From: JAAEQG01 sp023133475 | Lineage (GTDB): Bacteria; Planctomycetota; Phycisphaerae; UBA1845 | Assembly: GCA_030631415.1 (NCBI GenBank) | Contig: DAOVLE010000055.1 | Coordinates: forward strand, 1-23,780 | Reading direction: 5' to 3' | Length of the DNA: 23,780 nt | Shown: positions 7,921-15,922 of the stretch, one piece after another | Layout: each line of letters starts with the position of its first letter | How positions within the stretch are numbered: the stretch's first letter is position 1 | The notes under the pieces: generated by a model | What the model was told of the DNA's origin: nothing | Database searches by the model: none | The model's input: the letters and a program-made list of their open reading frames with translations, nothing else | Made by a program: the position numbers and the translations under genes

Positions 7921-7954
7921 GGGTGGCCCACCGCTTTAGCGGTGGGGGACGCGA
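7921..7954 (+). repeat. CCCACCGC-TTTA-GCGGTGGG hairpin, copy 2
   Basis: A perfect 8-bp stem with a TTTA loop (7927-7946), flanked by GGGTGG and GGGACGCGAAT, lies 30 nt after the cysC stop. It could help stop or stabilise the cysC transcript, but it has no T-tract. Related copies are at 5146-5182, 10682-10720 and 10769-10802. Confidence 0.85.
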
Positions 7955-8150
7955 ATGGTCAGCCGATTCGCGCCCTCGCCGGCTGGAACCAGTTCTCAGG
8001 AAGGGTAAAAAAACATGAAGGACCCGAGTTCGCCGCTACTCGGATCCCCCATTAAAGGCTGTTCACTCAAACGAGCGAAGACCCACAGCCTTGCCCAATC
8101 TATCGGGAGGAGCGTGCGGCAGCTTTAGATACACTAGCCCCGGATAGTCT

Positions 8151-8174
8151 ATGAAGGATGAAGGATGAAGGATG
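8151..8174. repeat. ATGAAGG heptamer tract
   Basis: Three exact 7-bp units followed by ATG. It directly abuts the next palindromic repeat. Confidence 0.9.
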
Positions 8175-8232
8175 TATAAGACGGGTTTCACCCGCCGCGC
8201 GATGACAAAAAGGCGGGTAGAACCCGCCCTAC
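8174..8232. repeat. Double-arm GGCGGGT palindrome, copy 3
   Basis: A degenerate left arm (8174-8196, loop TTC) and an intact right arm (8212-8232, loop AGA) surround a short spacer. Confidence 0.85.
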
Positions 8233-8254
8233 ATGTGTAATCACGCCGCTTTCC

Positions 8255-8345
8255 CCATTCTCCATTCTCAACGCTCCCCTTCGGGTCGCCGCTAAACGCT
8301 ACGGACTTGTCACCGCTAAACGTTGCGGATTTGTCGCCGCTAAAC
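8255..8345. repeat. Heptamers plus three 24-bp GTCGCCGCTAAAC units
   Basis: CCATTCT heptamers are followed by CGCTCCCCTTCGGG and three copies of the CCGCTAAAC unit at 24-bp spacing. This is the reverse orientation of the element at 3120-3270. It ends against the AGGAG ribosome binding site (8346-8350) of the next gene. Confidence 0.85.
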
Positions 8346-8359
8346 AGGAGAGTTGATTC

Positions 8360-10702
8360 GTGACCGCACGAGAGCTTACACCTGAGGTTGTCGAATCCCC
8401 AACCCTGCGGATAGGGAGTGTGCTCGAAACCGTCAGCTTGTTTGTGCTGCTGACCGTTATCGGGCTGCGACCGCTTATCAGTGAAACCTACGACCTGGCG
8501 GGTCTGGCAATGACCTCCGCTTTGCAGGGGGTTACCGATCCGCTTCCGCTACATACGCTTTTAATCGACCTTGTGATTTTGTCGGCGATTTTTGTGTGGG
8601 CTGTTGGACGTGGCTTGCAGTCTCGGCGGCGGTATTGGTGGTGTGGGCTGGAGGCGGGGCTGGGGTTGGTGGTTGTGGCGGCTATCGTCTCCTGTGTGGT
8701 GGCGGGGAACAGGCGGGTGGCGATCAATGCCTCGGTGGACTGGGTCTGCATGGCGCTCATTACGGTGGTGCTTGCCCAACTCCTGCGTCAACGCCGCAGA
8801 ATCCGGTTGACACTATGTGTGCTTGTTGCGTCGGCAGCGGCCCAGGCGTACCAATGCTTTGACCAGGTTCTGATCGGCTTTGCCGAGACCGAACGGATGT
8901 ACCTTGAAAACCGTGAGTCGTTCTGGCAGGCTCAGGGTGTGCCGCTGGACTCGTCGCGGGTAAGGCAGTTTGAAAGGCGGCTGCAATCGCGTGAGGCTTA
9001 TGGGTATTTGTCGCACAGTAACGTGACTGGGGGTTATCTTTTGCTACCGTTCTTTGCCGCGTTGGGTATGGCTGCCGGGCGTTGGCGGCGGTGGGCGGCG
9101 GCAGGGGAATATCTTCCGGTGGTGATGCTTGCCGCGGTGGTGCTATTGCTTTTGGCTGCCCTGCTGCTGACTCACAGTATCGGTGCGATGGTGGCGTGTG
9201 CGGCTGGTCTGGCGTTGTGGGCGATACGCGGTGCGGCGTGGAGATGGATCGACTCTCATCGTCTGCAGGCGTTGGCTTTGGGGTGGGGGCTGGTGGTCGG
9301 GGGCGGGTTGGCGGTGGTGTGGCACGGAGTGTCACACGAATCACTGCCGGGCACTTCGTTGAGCTTTCGATGGGGGTATTGGACGACGTCAGCCGAGCTG
9401 ATCTCCGAGCATCGCTGGACGGGAGTGGGGCGTGAGAACTTCGGCGACGCATACCTCAAGCACAAGACCATCGCAGAACCGGAAGAGATCAGTAACCCAC
9501 ACAACTTTCTGGTGGGGGCGGCGGCTGATTGGGGCGTGGTCGGGCTTGTGGGGGTGGTGGCGATGGCGGTGGGCGGTTCGATAGTGGTCACCCGGCGGAT
9601 GTCCGGAGTCACCTGGGGCACGACGGAAAGCAAGGCGGCGTTAGCGGTCGATGGCTACTGGTGGTTGTGGATGCTCCTGCTGGGGTTGAGCATTTTTGGT
9701 GTGCGGTTGGGTTTGCTGAGCGTCGATGACCCGAGCTTCCTGCTGGTTGAGACGGTGTTGCCGGGGTTGGTGTGGTTGACGGTTTTTGCGATTTGTGTGT
9801 GGGGTCCTGATCCGTGGGAATCGGCGGGTCGAGCCGGCTGGTTGAGGATGGGGGTGGTGATCAACTGCGGGCTCTTTGCGTTTCTTTTGCAGGATACAAT
9901 CAACTTTGCGCTGATCGTGCCGGGTGCGGCGACCACGTTTTTTGCGATGGTTGGCGTGGCGGTGGCAGCCCGGCGGGTTGGGCAGCCTGGAGAGGAGCCT
10001 GATGATGAGACGGTATGTGTCGGTTGGCGGCGTTGGCGATTGGCTATCGCTGCGGGGTTGGGGCTTGTCGTAGTGGTTGGTGCGGCTTTGGTTCCGGTGT
10101 GGCGGGCGACGGGTTTGGTTGTGGCGGCGCGTGAGCAACGCGATGCGGCAGTTGCCGGAGAGATCGAACACCATCCGACAAACCTGCTCTACGAAGCGGC
10201 CCAACAGGCTGACCCGTTGGACCCCACCGCCGCCGCCGAGCGTGCGGAGTGGCTTAAAGCCGTGGCTGCTTCTTCGAGCGATTCGGTGGTGGTTCTTCGC
10301 AGTGCCCTGGCGTCGATCGAGGAAGCTATCGCACGATGCCCACAGCATATTGCCTATCATCGGCGTCGGGCGATGATTTTGTTTTCGTTGGCCCGGTTGA
10401 CTGACGATCCGCTCGATCGGGCTGGTGCGTTGGAATCGGCGGAGCGTGCACTCGAGCTGTATCCATCGCGCCCAGCCTCCTACGTCGATCTGGCGAATCT
10501 CGAGGTGTGGGCAGGTCGAGCGGAAGGGCGAGCCGAGTTGGTGCGGTCGGGGGTGAAGCATTACCAAAAGGCGTTGGACCTGGATGCTCAGCGCCCGGTG
10601 TGGGAGGAGGTTCGCCGTCTCAGTTCGGCACAGGTGGAGTTGATCCGCAGGAACATAGCGACGGCGCAAGACTGGCTTGGGGTGGGTGGCCCATGGCTTT
10701 AG
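8360..10702 (+). CDS. O-antigen ligase/polymerase-like membrane protein with TPR-like tail
   Basis: This is a 780-residue polytopic protein with about a dozen hydrophobic segments. A Wzy_C-type loop includes SHSNVTGGY (around 220), then GVGRENFGDAYLKHK (near 354) and ISNPHNFLVGAAADWGVVGLV (near 377), the pattern seen in O-antigen ligases and related polymerases. After the last membrane segment (about 600) the C-terminal part is helical and TPR-like (for example AERALELYPSRPASYVDLANLEV). Such enzymes act at the periplasmic face on lipid-linked glycans. GTG 8360 has AGGAG 9 nt upstream. The final residues GVGGPWL and the TAG stop are encoded by a dispersed repeat (GGGTGGCCCATGGCTTTAG), so the native C-terminus may have been altered. 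The exact glycan substrate is unknown. Confidence 0.82.
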   Translation: MTARELTPEVVESPTLRIGSVLETVSLFVLLTVIGLRPLISETYDLAGLAMTSALQGVTDPLPLHTLLIDLVILSAIFVWAVGRGLQSRRRYWWCGLEAGLGLVVVAAIVSCVVAGNRRVAINASVDWVCMALITVVLAQLLRQRRRIRLTLCVLVASAAAQAYQCFDQVLIGFAETERMYLENRESFWQAQGVPLDSSRVRQFERRLQSREAYGYLSHSNVTGGYLLLPFFAALGMAAGRWRRWAAAGEYLPVVMLAAVVLLLLAALLLTHSIGAMVACAAGLALWAIRGAAWRWIDSHRLQALALGWGLVVGGGLAVVWHGVSHESLPGTSLSFRWGYWTTSAELISEHRWTGVGRENFGDAYLKHKTIAEPEEISNPHNFLVGAAADWGVVGLVGVVAMAVGGSIVVTRRMSGVTWGTTESKAALAVDGYWWLWMLLLGLSIFGVRLGLLSVDDPSFLLVETVLPGLVWLTVFAICVWGPDPWESAGRAGWLRMGVVINCGLFAFLLQDTINFALIVPGAATTFFAMVGVAVAARRVGQPGEEPDDETVCVGWRRWRLAIAAGLGLVVVVGAALVPVWRATGLVVAAREQRDAAVAGEIEHHPTNLLYEAAQQADPLDPTAAAERAEWLKAVAASSSDSVVVLRSALASIEEAIARCPQHIAYHRRRAMILFSLARLTDDPLDRAGALESAERALELYPSRPASYVDLANLEVWAGRAEGRAELVRSGVKHYQKALDLDAQRPVWEEVRRLSSAQVELIRRNIATAQDWLGVGGPWL

Positions 10703-10832
10703 CCGTGGGGGACGCGAATCCAAGTCCTCATGCCGCTACGGGATGCGACGGTGCTCGGATGAACCATTCGTGTCCCCCACCGCTAAAGCGATGGGCCACC
10801 CCCCGATCAGTACCGCGACCGTGAGGGAGCGG
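10682..10832. repeat. Two inverted CCCAyssC-TTTA hairpins at a gene junction
   Basis: Copy 3 of the hairpin (10682-10720, plus) supplies the stop of the preceding gene. Copy 4 (10769-10802, opposite orientation) is followed by CAGTACCGCGACCGTGAGGGAGCGG, a module also present inverted at about 5195-5215. Together they form a roughly 150-bp cassette between two genes. Confidence 0.85.
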
Positions 10833-10865
10833 ATGGGTTCAGACGCAGATGGGGATGATTTGACG

Positions 10866-12374
10866 ATGCCGACGTTCTTCGGGCGGAAATACGAGCGAAA
10901 GGGCGTGCCCACCACCGAAACAATCGTTGGGGTTGTAGTGTTGCTGGTGCTGGTGGGCATCGTGGCAGCGGTGGTTACGGTGAGCACCCGCCCGCAAACG
11001 CCCCTCTTTGAGCTTCCGCCTGGGGTGGAACGGGAAAGCCAACCAAGCCGCCCGCAGTGGATCGCGGAGCATATGATGCCAGGCTTTGGCACGGCGGGTT
11101 GGGCACGGCAGGATACGCCGGAGATTCTGGGCCGGCCGGCCCTTCAAGCAGCCGGCGAAGCGGAGTTGCTCGAAGCCGGTGCAGTGTGGGTCTACCGTGG
11201 CGTTTATGCCAATCCTGCGTCGGGCGAGAAGGTCTCCGTGGAGATCGTTGACACCGATACGCCAGCCAACGCCGCCGGGCTTTACCAACAGCGAAAGCCG
11301 CACGACACCAGCCCGCTGGCGGTGGGCAACGCCGGCTGGCAGAACACGCAAAAAGGTGCCTTTTGGGCTGGGCGATACTACACCGAGTTCGACCGCTCCG
11401 GTGTGCAAGCGGCAGAGCCGTCAGTCAGAACCATCGCCGATGCCCTGGGTTCGGTGCAGATTGTCTACGAGACGCCGTTGGAGGCAGAGTCCGCTCTGCC
11501 GGAAGAAGTGCCACCATTTCCGGAAATCGACGCGGCGGGCTGGGAAGTGCCGACGGCGCCACGCGAATACACCCCGCTTAATTTATGGGAGAAGATCGAC
11601 GGGCGGGCTGAGCTTTACCTGCAATTCGACATGCAACGCATGACCTTCGGCACCTACCACCACCGCACCGATCCGGGATTATCCTTTGGTGTATACTGGT
11701 ATGAGATGGCTTCGCCGGACGGGGCTTTTGGCATCTACGAGGCAGAGAGCGGCGGTCGTGTCACCGAAATCGAGGTTGGCAATGCCGGTTACGGTGTGGC
11801 GGGCAGCGTGTTCTTCTGGAAGGGCAACTGCTACGTTCGCTTGGAGGCCGACGGCGAGGATGAGGCGTTGGAGGCGATCGGGTTGGCCATCGCCCGGGCC
11901 ATCGCCGGGCGCATCGAGGACACCGGCAAAGAACTGTGGGCTGACGCCCTCCTGCCGAGCGAAGGGCGGGCCGGCAACGAACTGGCTTACCACGGCGCCA
12001 ATGCCTTCAGCCTCGACTTCCTGAGCGCCGTCTTCAGCGCCGACTATGTTCACCAGGGCAAGACCTTCACCATGTTCGTGCATCGGGCCCAGGAAGAGCC
12101 CGAAGCGGCCAAGCTGCTCGAAGCCTATGCGGCATTCTTTAACGAGTACGGGCAACTGCTCCAGCACAACCGCGTGGATGAGATCGATTTTGTAGTGGGT
12201 GAGTCCGGTGGTATTGTAGACGCGGTTTTCGTGGTGGGCGTATACCTGGGCGGTGTGAGCAATTGTGAAGATGTCACTTTCGCCAGGGAGCAGGCGCTGT
12301 CCTTCGCCCGCGCAATTGCGACGCAGTCGCAAGCAGAAACGAGAGAAAATGGAAAATGGAAAATTGAAAATTGA
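10866..12374 (+). CDS. DUF6599-type membrane-anchored protein
   Basis: Function is unknown. From ATG 10866 the protein has 502 residues: a charged N-terminus, one membrane helix (roughly TIVGVVVLLVLVGIVAAVV, residues 19-38) and a large extracytoplasmic part. Two related halves can be seen. The second has LWEKIDGRAELYLQFDMQ, YWYEMASPDGAFGIYEAE and GNCYVRLEADGEDEA, matching my memory of the DUF6599 pattern (YEYIDGGAE..., EVYDMGSPEDAFGIY). ATG 10866 has GGGGA 10 nt upstream; an earlier ATG at 10833 sits next to repeat-derived sequence. The last residues, ENGKWKIEN, and the TGA stop come from AAAATGG/AAAATTG heptamers. The next two plus-strand genes are DUF362 and a polyferredoxin, a grouping that hints at an envelope redox role. 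Confidence 0.72.
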   Translation: MPTFFGRKYERKGVPTTETIVGVVVLLVLVGIVAAVVTVSTRPQTPLFELPPGVERESQPSRPQWIAEHMMPGFGTAGWARQDTPEILGRPALQAAGEAELLEAGAVWVYRGVYANPASGEKVSVEIVDTDTPANAAGLYQQRKPHDTSPLAVGNAGWQNTQKGAFWAGRYYTEFDRSGVQAAEPSVRTIADALGSVQIVYETPLEAESALPEEVPPFPEIDAAGWEVPTAPREYTPLNLWEKIDGRAELYLQFDMQRMTFGTYHHRTDPGLSFGVYWYEMASPDGAFGIYEAESGGRVTEIEVGNAGYGVAGSVFFWKGNCYVRLEADGEDEALEAIGLAIARAIAGRIEDTGKELWADALLPSEGRAGNELAYHGANAFSLDFLSAVFSADYVHQGKTFTMFVHRAQEEPEAAKLLEAYAAFFNEYGQLLQHNRVDEIDFVVGESGGIVDAVFVVGVYLGGVSNCEDVTFAREQALSFARAIATQSQAETRENGKWKIEN

Positions 12375-12430
12375 AAATGGGGGGATGGGAAACGTGATGA
12401 ATGGAGAATTGAGAATGGAGAATGGAGAAA
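12346..12430. repeat. Two heptamer tracts (AAAATKG and AATKGAG)
   Basis: Five consecutive 7-mers AAAATGG/AAAATTG (12346-12380) and four 7-mers AATGGAG/AATTGAG (12400-12427) are separated by about 20 nt. The first tract encodes the C-terminus of the upstream protein. Confidence 0.92.
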
Positions 12431-12466
12431 AGGGGGGATCACAGTCGTATGATACCGATTCAAAAT

Positions 12467-12557
12467 GTAGGGTGGGTGTAGTTTCGCGGAGCAAAGCACA
12501 ACCCACCGCACGCTTTGGTGGGTTCCACCTCGCTCCGCGAGGTTCCACCCACCCTAC
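12467..12557. repeat. Nested 91-bp palindromic element (GTAGGGTGGGTG type)
   Basis: Outer arms GTAGGGTGGGTG and CCACCCACCCTAC pair, an inner pair TCGCGGAGC (12484) and GCTCCGCGA (12532) lies within, and ACCCACC/GGTGGGT forms a third stem. It shares the GTAGGG...CCCTAC ends of the GGCGGGT family but has a longer interior. Confidence 0.8.
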
Positions 12558-12573
12558 AGGAAACTGCGCGGAA

Positions 12574-12660
12574 GGCGTTTAGCGGCGACAAGTCCGCAAC
12601 GTTTAGCGGCGACCCGAAGGGGAGCGTGGAGCGCGGCGAATGGGAAATGGGAAATGGAAG
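12574..12660. repeat. 24-bp units plus AATGGGA heptamers
   Basis: Two GTTTAGCGGCGAC units (12578 and 12601) and CCCGAAGGGGAGCG are followed by AATGGGA, AATGGGA, AATGGAA (12639-12659). The first in-frame ATG of the DUF362 gene (12654) lies in the last heptamer. Confidence 0.85.
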
Positions 12661-13796
12661 ATGAAGTGGCACCACGGCGGGTAGAACCCGCCCTACGGTC
12701 AACTCCGGACCGCCGCGATTTCCTCAAACGCACAGCGGTGACGCTGGCGGCGGCGGGCGCTACGGCGGGTTTGGCGTGGTGGTTTTATGATCCCACGGGC
12801 AAAGCGGGTCTGCCCCAACCACAACCGGAAAAACTCGACAACTACTTCGCCAAGGTGGATTACCCCGTTGACGCACCGCGAATCAGCATTGCCCGCGGGC
12901 GGATGGATCGGATCGACAGAATGGTCCGGGCGGCGGTGGCAGGGCTGTGCGGTGACGTGGGCCTGCGGCGCTTCGTGTCACGCGGCGACACGGTGCTGCT
13001 CAAACCCAACGTCGGATTCGAGCGGTCCCCCAGGTACGGGGCGACCACCAATCCCCAAGTGGTGCGCAGTGTCGTGCGTTTGTGCCACGAAGCCGGTGCC
13101 AAGCAGGTGCTGGTGGCGGACAACCCCATCGAGTCGCCGGAGAGCTGCTTCGCACGTTCCGGGATCGGCCCGGCGGCGTTGGAGGAGGGTGCAAAGGTGC
13201 TGATCCCGGCGAGCGTTCACTTTCATCCGATAGCCATCCGCCCGCCGCAACCGGACGGCACACCGCATAAACCCGATCCAACAAAACACGAAGCTCTGGG
13301 CACTTGGCCGATTTTCTGGCGGGCTCTTAGCGAAGTGGACAAGGTCATCGGCATCCCGCCGATTAAGGATCATAACCTCTGCCATGCGTCGATGGGGATG
13401 AAGAACTGGTATGGGCTGTTGGGCGGGCGGCGCAATCAGTTTCACCAGGCCATCCACGACATCGTCAGCGATCTGGGGCTCATGGTGAGCCCGACGTTGA
13501 TGATCATCGACGGGACACGGGTGATGCTGCACAACGGCCCCACCGGCGGGCAACTCAGCGACGTGAAGCAGATGAACACCATCGTCGCCGCTGTGGACCA
13601 GTTGGCCTGCGACGCCTGGTGCTACGAAAACCTGCTCGGCCGCGACCCGGCGGCGCTGCGCTATCTGGAGCTGGCCCAGCAGAAGTTCGGCGAAACCGAA
13701 ACCGGCACCCGAGCATACGTTAACACAAGGCGTTTTGGCACGCGCGATTGGACGACGTACAAACGACAGGGCAAAATCGTGGAGACCAACGTGTAG
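12654..13796 (+). CDS. Tat-exported DUF362-domain protein
   Basis: The protein (380 residues from this start) has a twin-arginine signal, RRDFLKRT (20-27), and a hydrophobic stretch to about residue 46, then a DUF362 domain: VLLKPNVGFERSPRYGATTNP, VVRLCHEAGAKQVLVADNP, and a C-terminal VAAVDQLACDAWCYENLLG segment. DUF362 proteins are poorly understood and often accompany iron-sulfur proteins; here a polyferredoxin gene follows 65 nt later. The start is unusual: upstream of the twin arginines the frame runs through a GGCGGGT palindrome arm (encoding about residues 7-15), and the only in-frame starts are ATG 12654 and GTG 12666, both in or beside repeats, without a clear Shine-Dalgarno sequence. 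The stop TAG is the first triplet of another repeat (13793-13859). Confidence 0.83.
   Translation: MEDEVAPRRVEPALRSTPDRRDFLKRTAVTLAAAGATAGLAWWFYDPTGKAGLPQPQPEKLDNYFAKVDYPVDAPRISIARGRMDRIDRMVRAAVAGLCGDVGLRRFVSRGDTVLLKPNVGFERSPRYGATTNPQVVRSVVRLCHEAGAKQVLVADNPIESPESCFARSGIGPAALEEGAKVLIPASVHFHPIAIRPPQPDGTPHKPDPTKHEALGTWPIFWRALSEVDKVIGIPPIKDHNLCHASMGMKNWYGLLGGRRNQFHQAIHDIVSDLGLMVSPTLMIIDGTRVMLHNGPTGGQLSDVKQMNTIVAAVDQLACDAWCYENLLGRDPAALRYLELAQQKFGETETGTRAYVNTRRFGTRDWTTYKRQGKIVETNV
12676..12696. repeat. Solitary right arm of the GGCGGGT palindrome inside a CDS
   Basis: A single right-type arm (loop AGA) is read in frame as the n-region of the DUF362 Tat signal. No partner arm is next to it. Confidence 0.85.
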
Positions 13797-13859
13797 GGCG
13801 GGTTCCACCCGCCGATCGAACGTAACCGCGGCAAAGGAGGCGGGTGAAACCCGCCCTAC
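13793..13859. repeat. Double-arm GGCGGGT palindrome, copy 4, filling a gene junction
   Basis: The left arm (13793-13813, loop TCC) includes the TAG stop of the DUF362 gene. The right arm (13839-13859, loop GAA) ends 2 nt before the ATG of the next gene. The spacer contains AAAGGAGG (13833-13840), so the Shine-Dalgarno sequence partly lies in the repeat and could be masked by folding. Confidence 0.92.
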
Positions 13860-13861
13860 TC

Positions 13862-15670
13862 ATGCGAATCACCACAGTGCGCATCATCGTTCAGGCGGTC
13901 ATGTTTGTGATGTTCCTGCTGTTCGTCTTCACCACAACGTTCAGTTGGCTAAACTCACTGCCCGGTCTGAGGTGGGTGGTGAGCAAATTTCTGGAGGTCG
14001 ATCCGCTGGTGGGGGTCACAACTGCCATCGCCACCCATACGCTTTACAAGGGTCTGATCTGGTGCCTGGTGATCCTGATCCCCACGTTCTTTCTAGGCCG
14101 ATTCTTCTGTAACTGGATTTGCCCCTACGGAATCCTACACCATTTTGTCGGTTGGCTGTTCAACGCCCGCACCACAAAACAGCGAATCGAGGCGAACCGC
14201 TATCGGCCGATCTTCGCGTTGAAATACTATGTCCTGATCGCCATGCTGGTGGCGGCGGCGTTCGGTTATGTGCAGATAGGCCTGCTGGACCCTATCTGCC
14301 TGGCCTATCGCAGCTTCACCATATCGGTGATGCCGGAGTGGGACCGGGCTCTGCTGGCGACCGAGCCGCCGGCTTCGGGGATCGGTGCCACGCTAGGGTC
14401 GTTGCGCTCGCGGGAAGCTCCCGGCGAACACGTCGGCGGCTGGGTGGTGGGTTTTATCCTTCTGTTTCTGGTGGGGATGAATCTGGTCATTCCGCGGTTC
14501 TTCTGTCGCGTGCTCTGCCCGCTGGGTGCGTTGCTGGGCGTGCTGAGCCGCTTTGCAGTCTGGCGGATCGAGCGCGATCCGGGCAAGTGTGCCGATTGCG
14601 GCCTGTGCCTACAGTCATGCGAGGGGGCCTGCGATCCGCACAAGCAACTGCGCATGCCCGAATGCTTCGTCTGCTTCAACTGTATCGAGGACTGCCCGCA
14701 AAGTGCGCTGCGTTTTGCACTGCTGCCGGACCAGACCCACGAGGTGCCCAATCCCGAACTGCGGCGCCGACGGGCTGTGTTAGCCGGCCTGATCGGGTTG
14801 CTGTTCTTCCGCTGGACTAAATCCAGCGCCTCTGCCGGTGAAAACTTCTCCAGCAAGGTGATCCGCCCGCCGGGCAGTTGTGAGGAGCAGGAGTTCCTCG
14901 AACGATGCATCAAGTGTGCCCAGTGTATCCGCGTCTGCCCGACGAACGGGCTTCAGCCGGCCCAGTTGGAAGCCGGGCCCGAGGGCTTGTGGACGCCGGT
15001 GATGAACTACCGCATGGGGTTCTGCCAGTTACAGTGCACCGCTTGTGGGCAGGTCTGCCCGACCGGGGCGATCCAACAGCTTGGCGTGGGGCGGAAAATG
15101 GGGCTGGGCAAGTTCGCGGATAAAGGGCCTGTCAGACTCGGGACCGCCCATATCGATGTGGGGCGCTGCCTGCCGTGGAGCAAGAACATCCCGTGTGTGG
15201 TATGCGAAGAGGTTTGCCCGGTATCGCCCAAAGCCATCTACTCCGAATACAAACAACTGCTCTTGCGCGACGGCAGAAAGCTGGTGCAAACCGCCACCGC
15301 CACCACCATCACCTTGCGCGAATATCCCAAACCGGGCGAATCCGTCAGCCCACCGTGCACCTTCCGCCCGCAGGAGTTTCGCGGGGATCAGACCACCAGC
15401 TACCACGTGCACTTATCCAATCGGAGCACCGGCCTGACGCGCAAGTATCGCATCAAAGGCAACGACGCCGACACCATCCTGATCGACGGCGTGTTTGATC
15501 CGCTTCCCATGCCCGGGGACGCGGCAGCCCTGCATGTGGAGTTTAAGGTGCCGAAGGTTGACACGGAGCGGTGCATCGGTTGCGGCTTGTGTGAGCATGA
15601 GTGCCCGGTGGTTGGGGATCGGCGAGCGGTCTACGTTACGGCGGAGGGCGAGAGTCGTTCACAAATGTAG
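13862..15670 (+). CDS. Membrane polyferredoxin (NapH-like half fused to ferredoxin-like half)
   Basis: This is probably an electron conduit across or along the cytoplasmic membrane. The 602-residue protein starts with membrane helices and the NapH/NosR/CcoG-type motifs FFCNWICPYG and FFCRVLCPLG. Then come about six 4Fe-4S-type cysteine groups: CADCGLCLQSC, CFVCFNCIEDCP, (after another short hydrophobic segment, near residue 310) CIKCAQCIRVCP, CQLQCTACGQVCP, CVVCEEVCP and CIGCGLCEHECP. The second half resembles NapG/MauM ferredoxins, so it looks like a NapH-NapG-type fusion. Its redox partners are unknown; the adjacent DUF362 protein is the best candidate. ATG 13862 is the probable start; GTG 13844 lies inside the repeat, 3 nt after AAAGGAGG. 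The stop TAG is in the next repeat. Confidence 0.87.
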   Translation: MRITTVRIIVQAVMFVMFLLFVFTTTFSWLNSLPGLRWVVSKFLEVDPLVGVTTAIATHTLYKGLIWCLVILIPTFFLGRFFCNWICPYGILHHFVGWLFNARTTKQRIEANRYRPIFALKYYVLIAMLVAAAFGYVQIGLLDPICLAYRSFTISVMPEWDRALLATEPPASGIGATLGSLRSREAPGEHVGGWVVGFILLFLVGMNLVIPRFFCRVLCPLGALLGVLSRFAVWRIERDPGKCADCGLCLQSCEGACDPHKQLRMPECFVCFNCIEDCPQSALRFALLPDQTHEVPNPELRRRRAVLAGLIGLLFFRWTKSSASAGENFSSKVIRPPGSCEEQEFLERCIKCAQCIRVCPTNGLQPAQLEAGPEGLWTPVMNYRMGFCQLQCTACGQVCPTGAIQQLGVGRKMGLGKFADKGPVRLGTAHIDVGRCLPWSKNIPCVVCEEVCPVSPKAIYSEYKQLLLRDGRKLVQTATATTITLREYPKPGESVSPPCTFRPQEFRGDQTTSYHVHLSNRSTGLTRKYRIKGNDADTILIDGVFDPLPMPGDAAALHVEFKVPKVDTERCIGCGLCEHECPVVGDRRAVYVTAEGESRSQM

Positions 15671-15723
15671 GGCGGGTTCCACCCGCCTTCTTCATGCCCA
15701 ACGGCGGGTGAACCCCGCCCTAC
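15667..15723. repeat. Double-arm GGCGGGT palindrome, copy 5
   Basis: Left arm 15667-15687 (loop TCC), right arm 15703-15723 (loop GAA, with one stem A-to-C change). The first bases, (G)TAGGG, supply the TAG stop of the polyferredoxin gene. The following 15724-15922 has no gene. Confidence 0.92.
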
Positions 15724-15922
15724 CGACCACAGCCCAAAGTTTTTCCACCTTTTTTTGTAGTAGTCCCGCTGAAACGTCAATAGTAGTATGTGGTCTTTGT
15801 GGCCAAACGCCGGAAGTAGCGGCATATACTGCGTTGGGCTACGTTTTTTGTGCATCGGCTTCGGCCGCACAAGTGCCCAAAGGTTTTGATGATTTTCCTA
15901 GGTCTAATGGAGAATAAGTGCA

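Larger units (their letters stand above)
7897..8359. other. Gene-free interval dense in repeats
   Basis: No gene is visible. In order: the CCCACCGC-TTTA hairpin (7927-7946), a hairpin with a 9-bp, one-mismatch stem (GACCCGAGT at 8021 with ACTCGGATC ending at 8045), three ATGAAGG heptamers (8151-8174), a double-arm palindrome (8174-8232), CCATTCT heptamers (8255-8270) and three 24-bp units to 8345. The Shine-Dalgarno sequence of the next gene follows directly. Confidence 0.6.

Noticed and set aside
7927..7946. Rho-independent terminator of cysC
   Set aside because: The hairpin is perfect but has no T-tract, and it is a copy of a dispersed family found elsewhere in both orientations.
10677..10865. 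N-terminal extension of the DUF6599-type protein
   Set aside because: The extension is encoded by the two TTTA-loop hairpins; the membrane anchor follows directly from ATG 10866 (or 10833).
15820..15832. TATACT as the -10 of the second pseudopilin gene
   Set aside because: The best -35 match (TGGCCA) is 19 nt away and the start codon is about 90 nt downstream; too weak to list.
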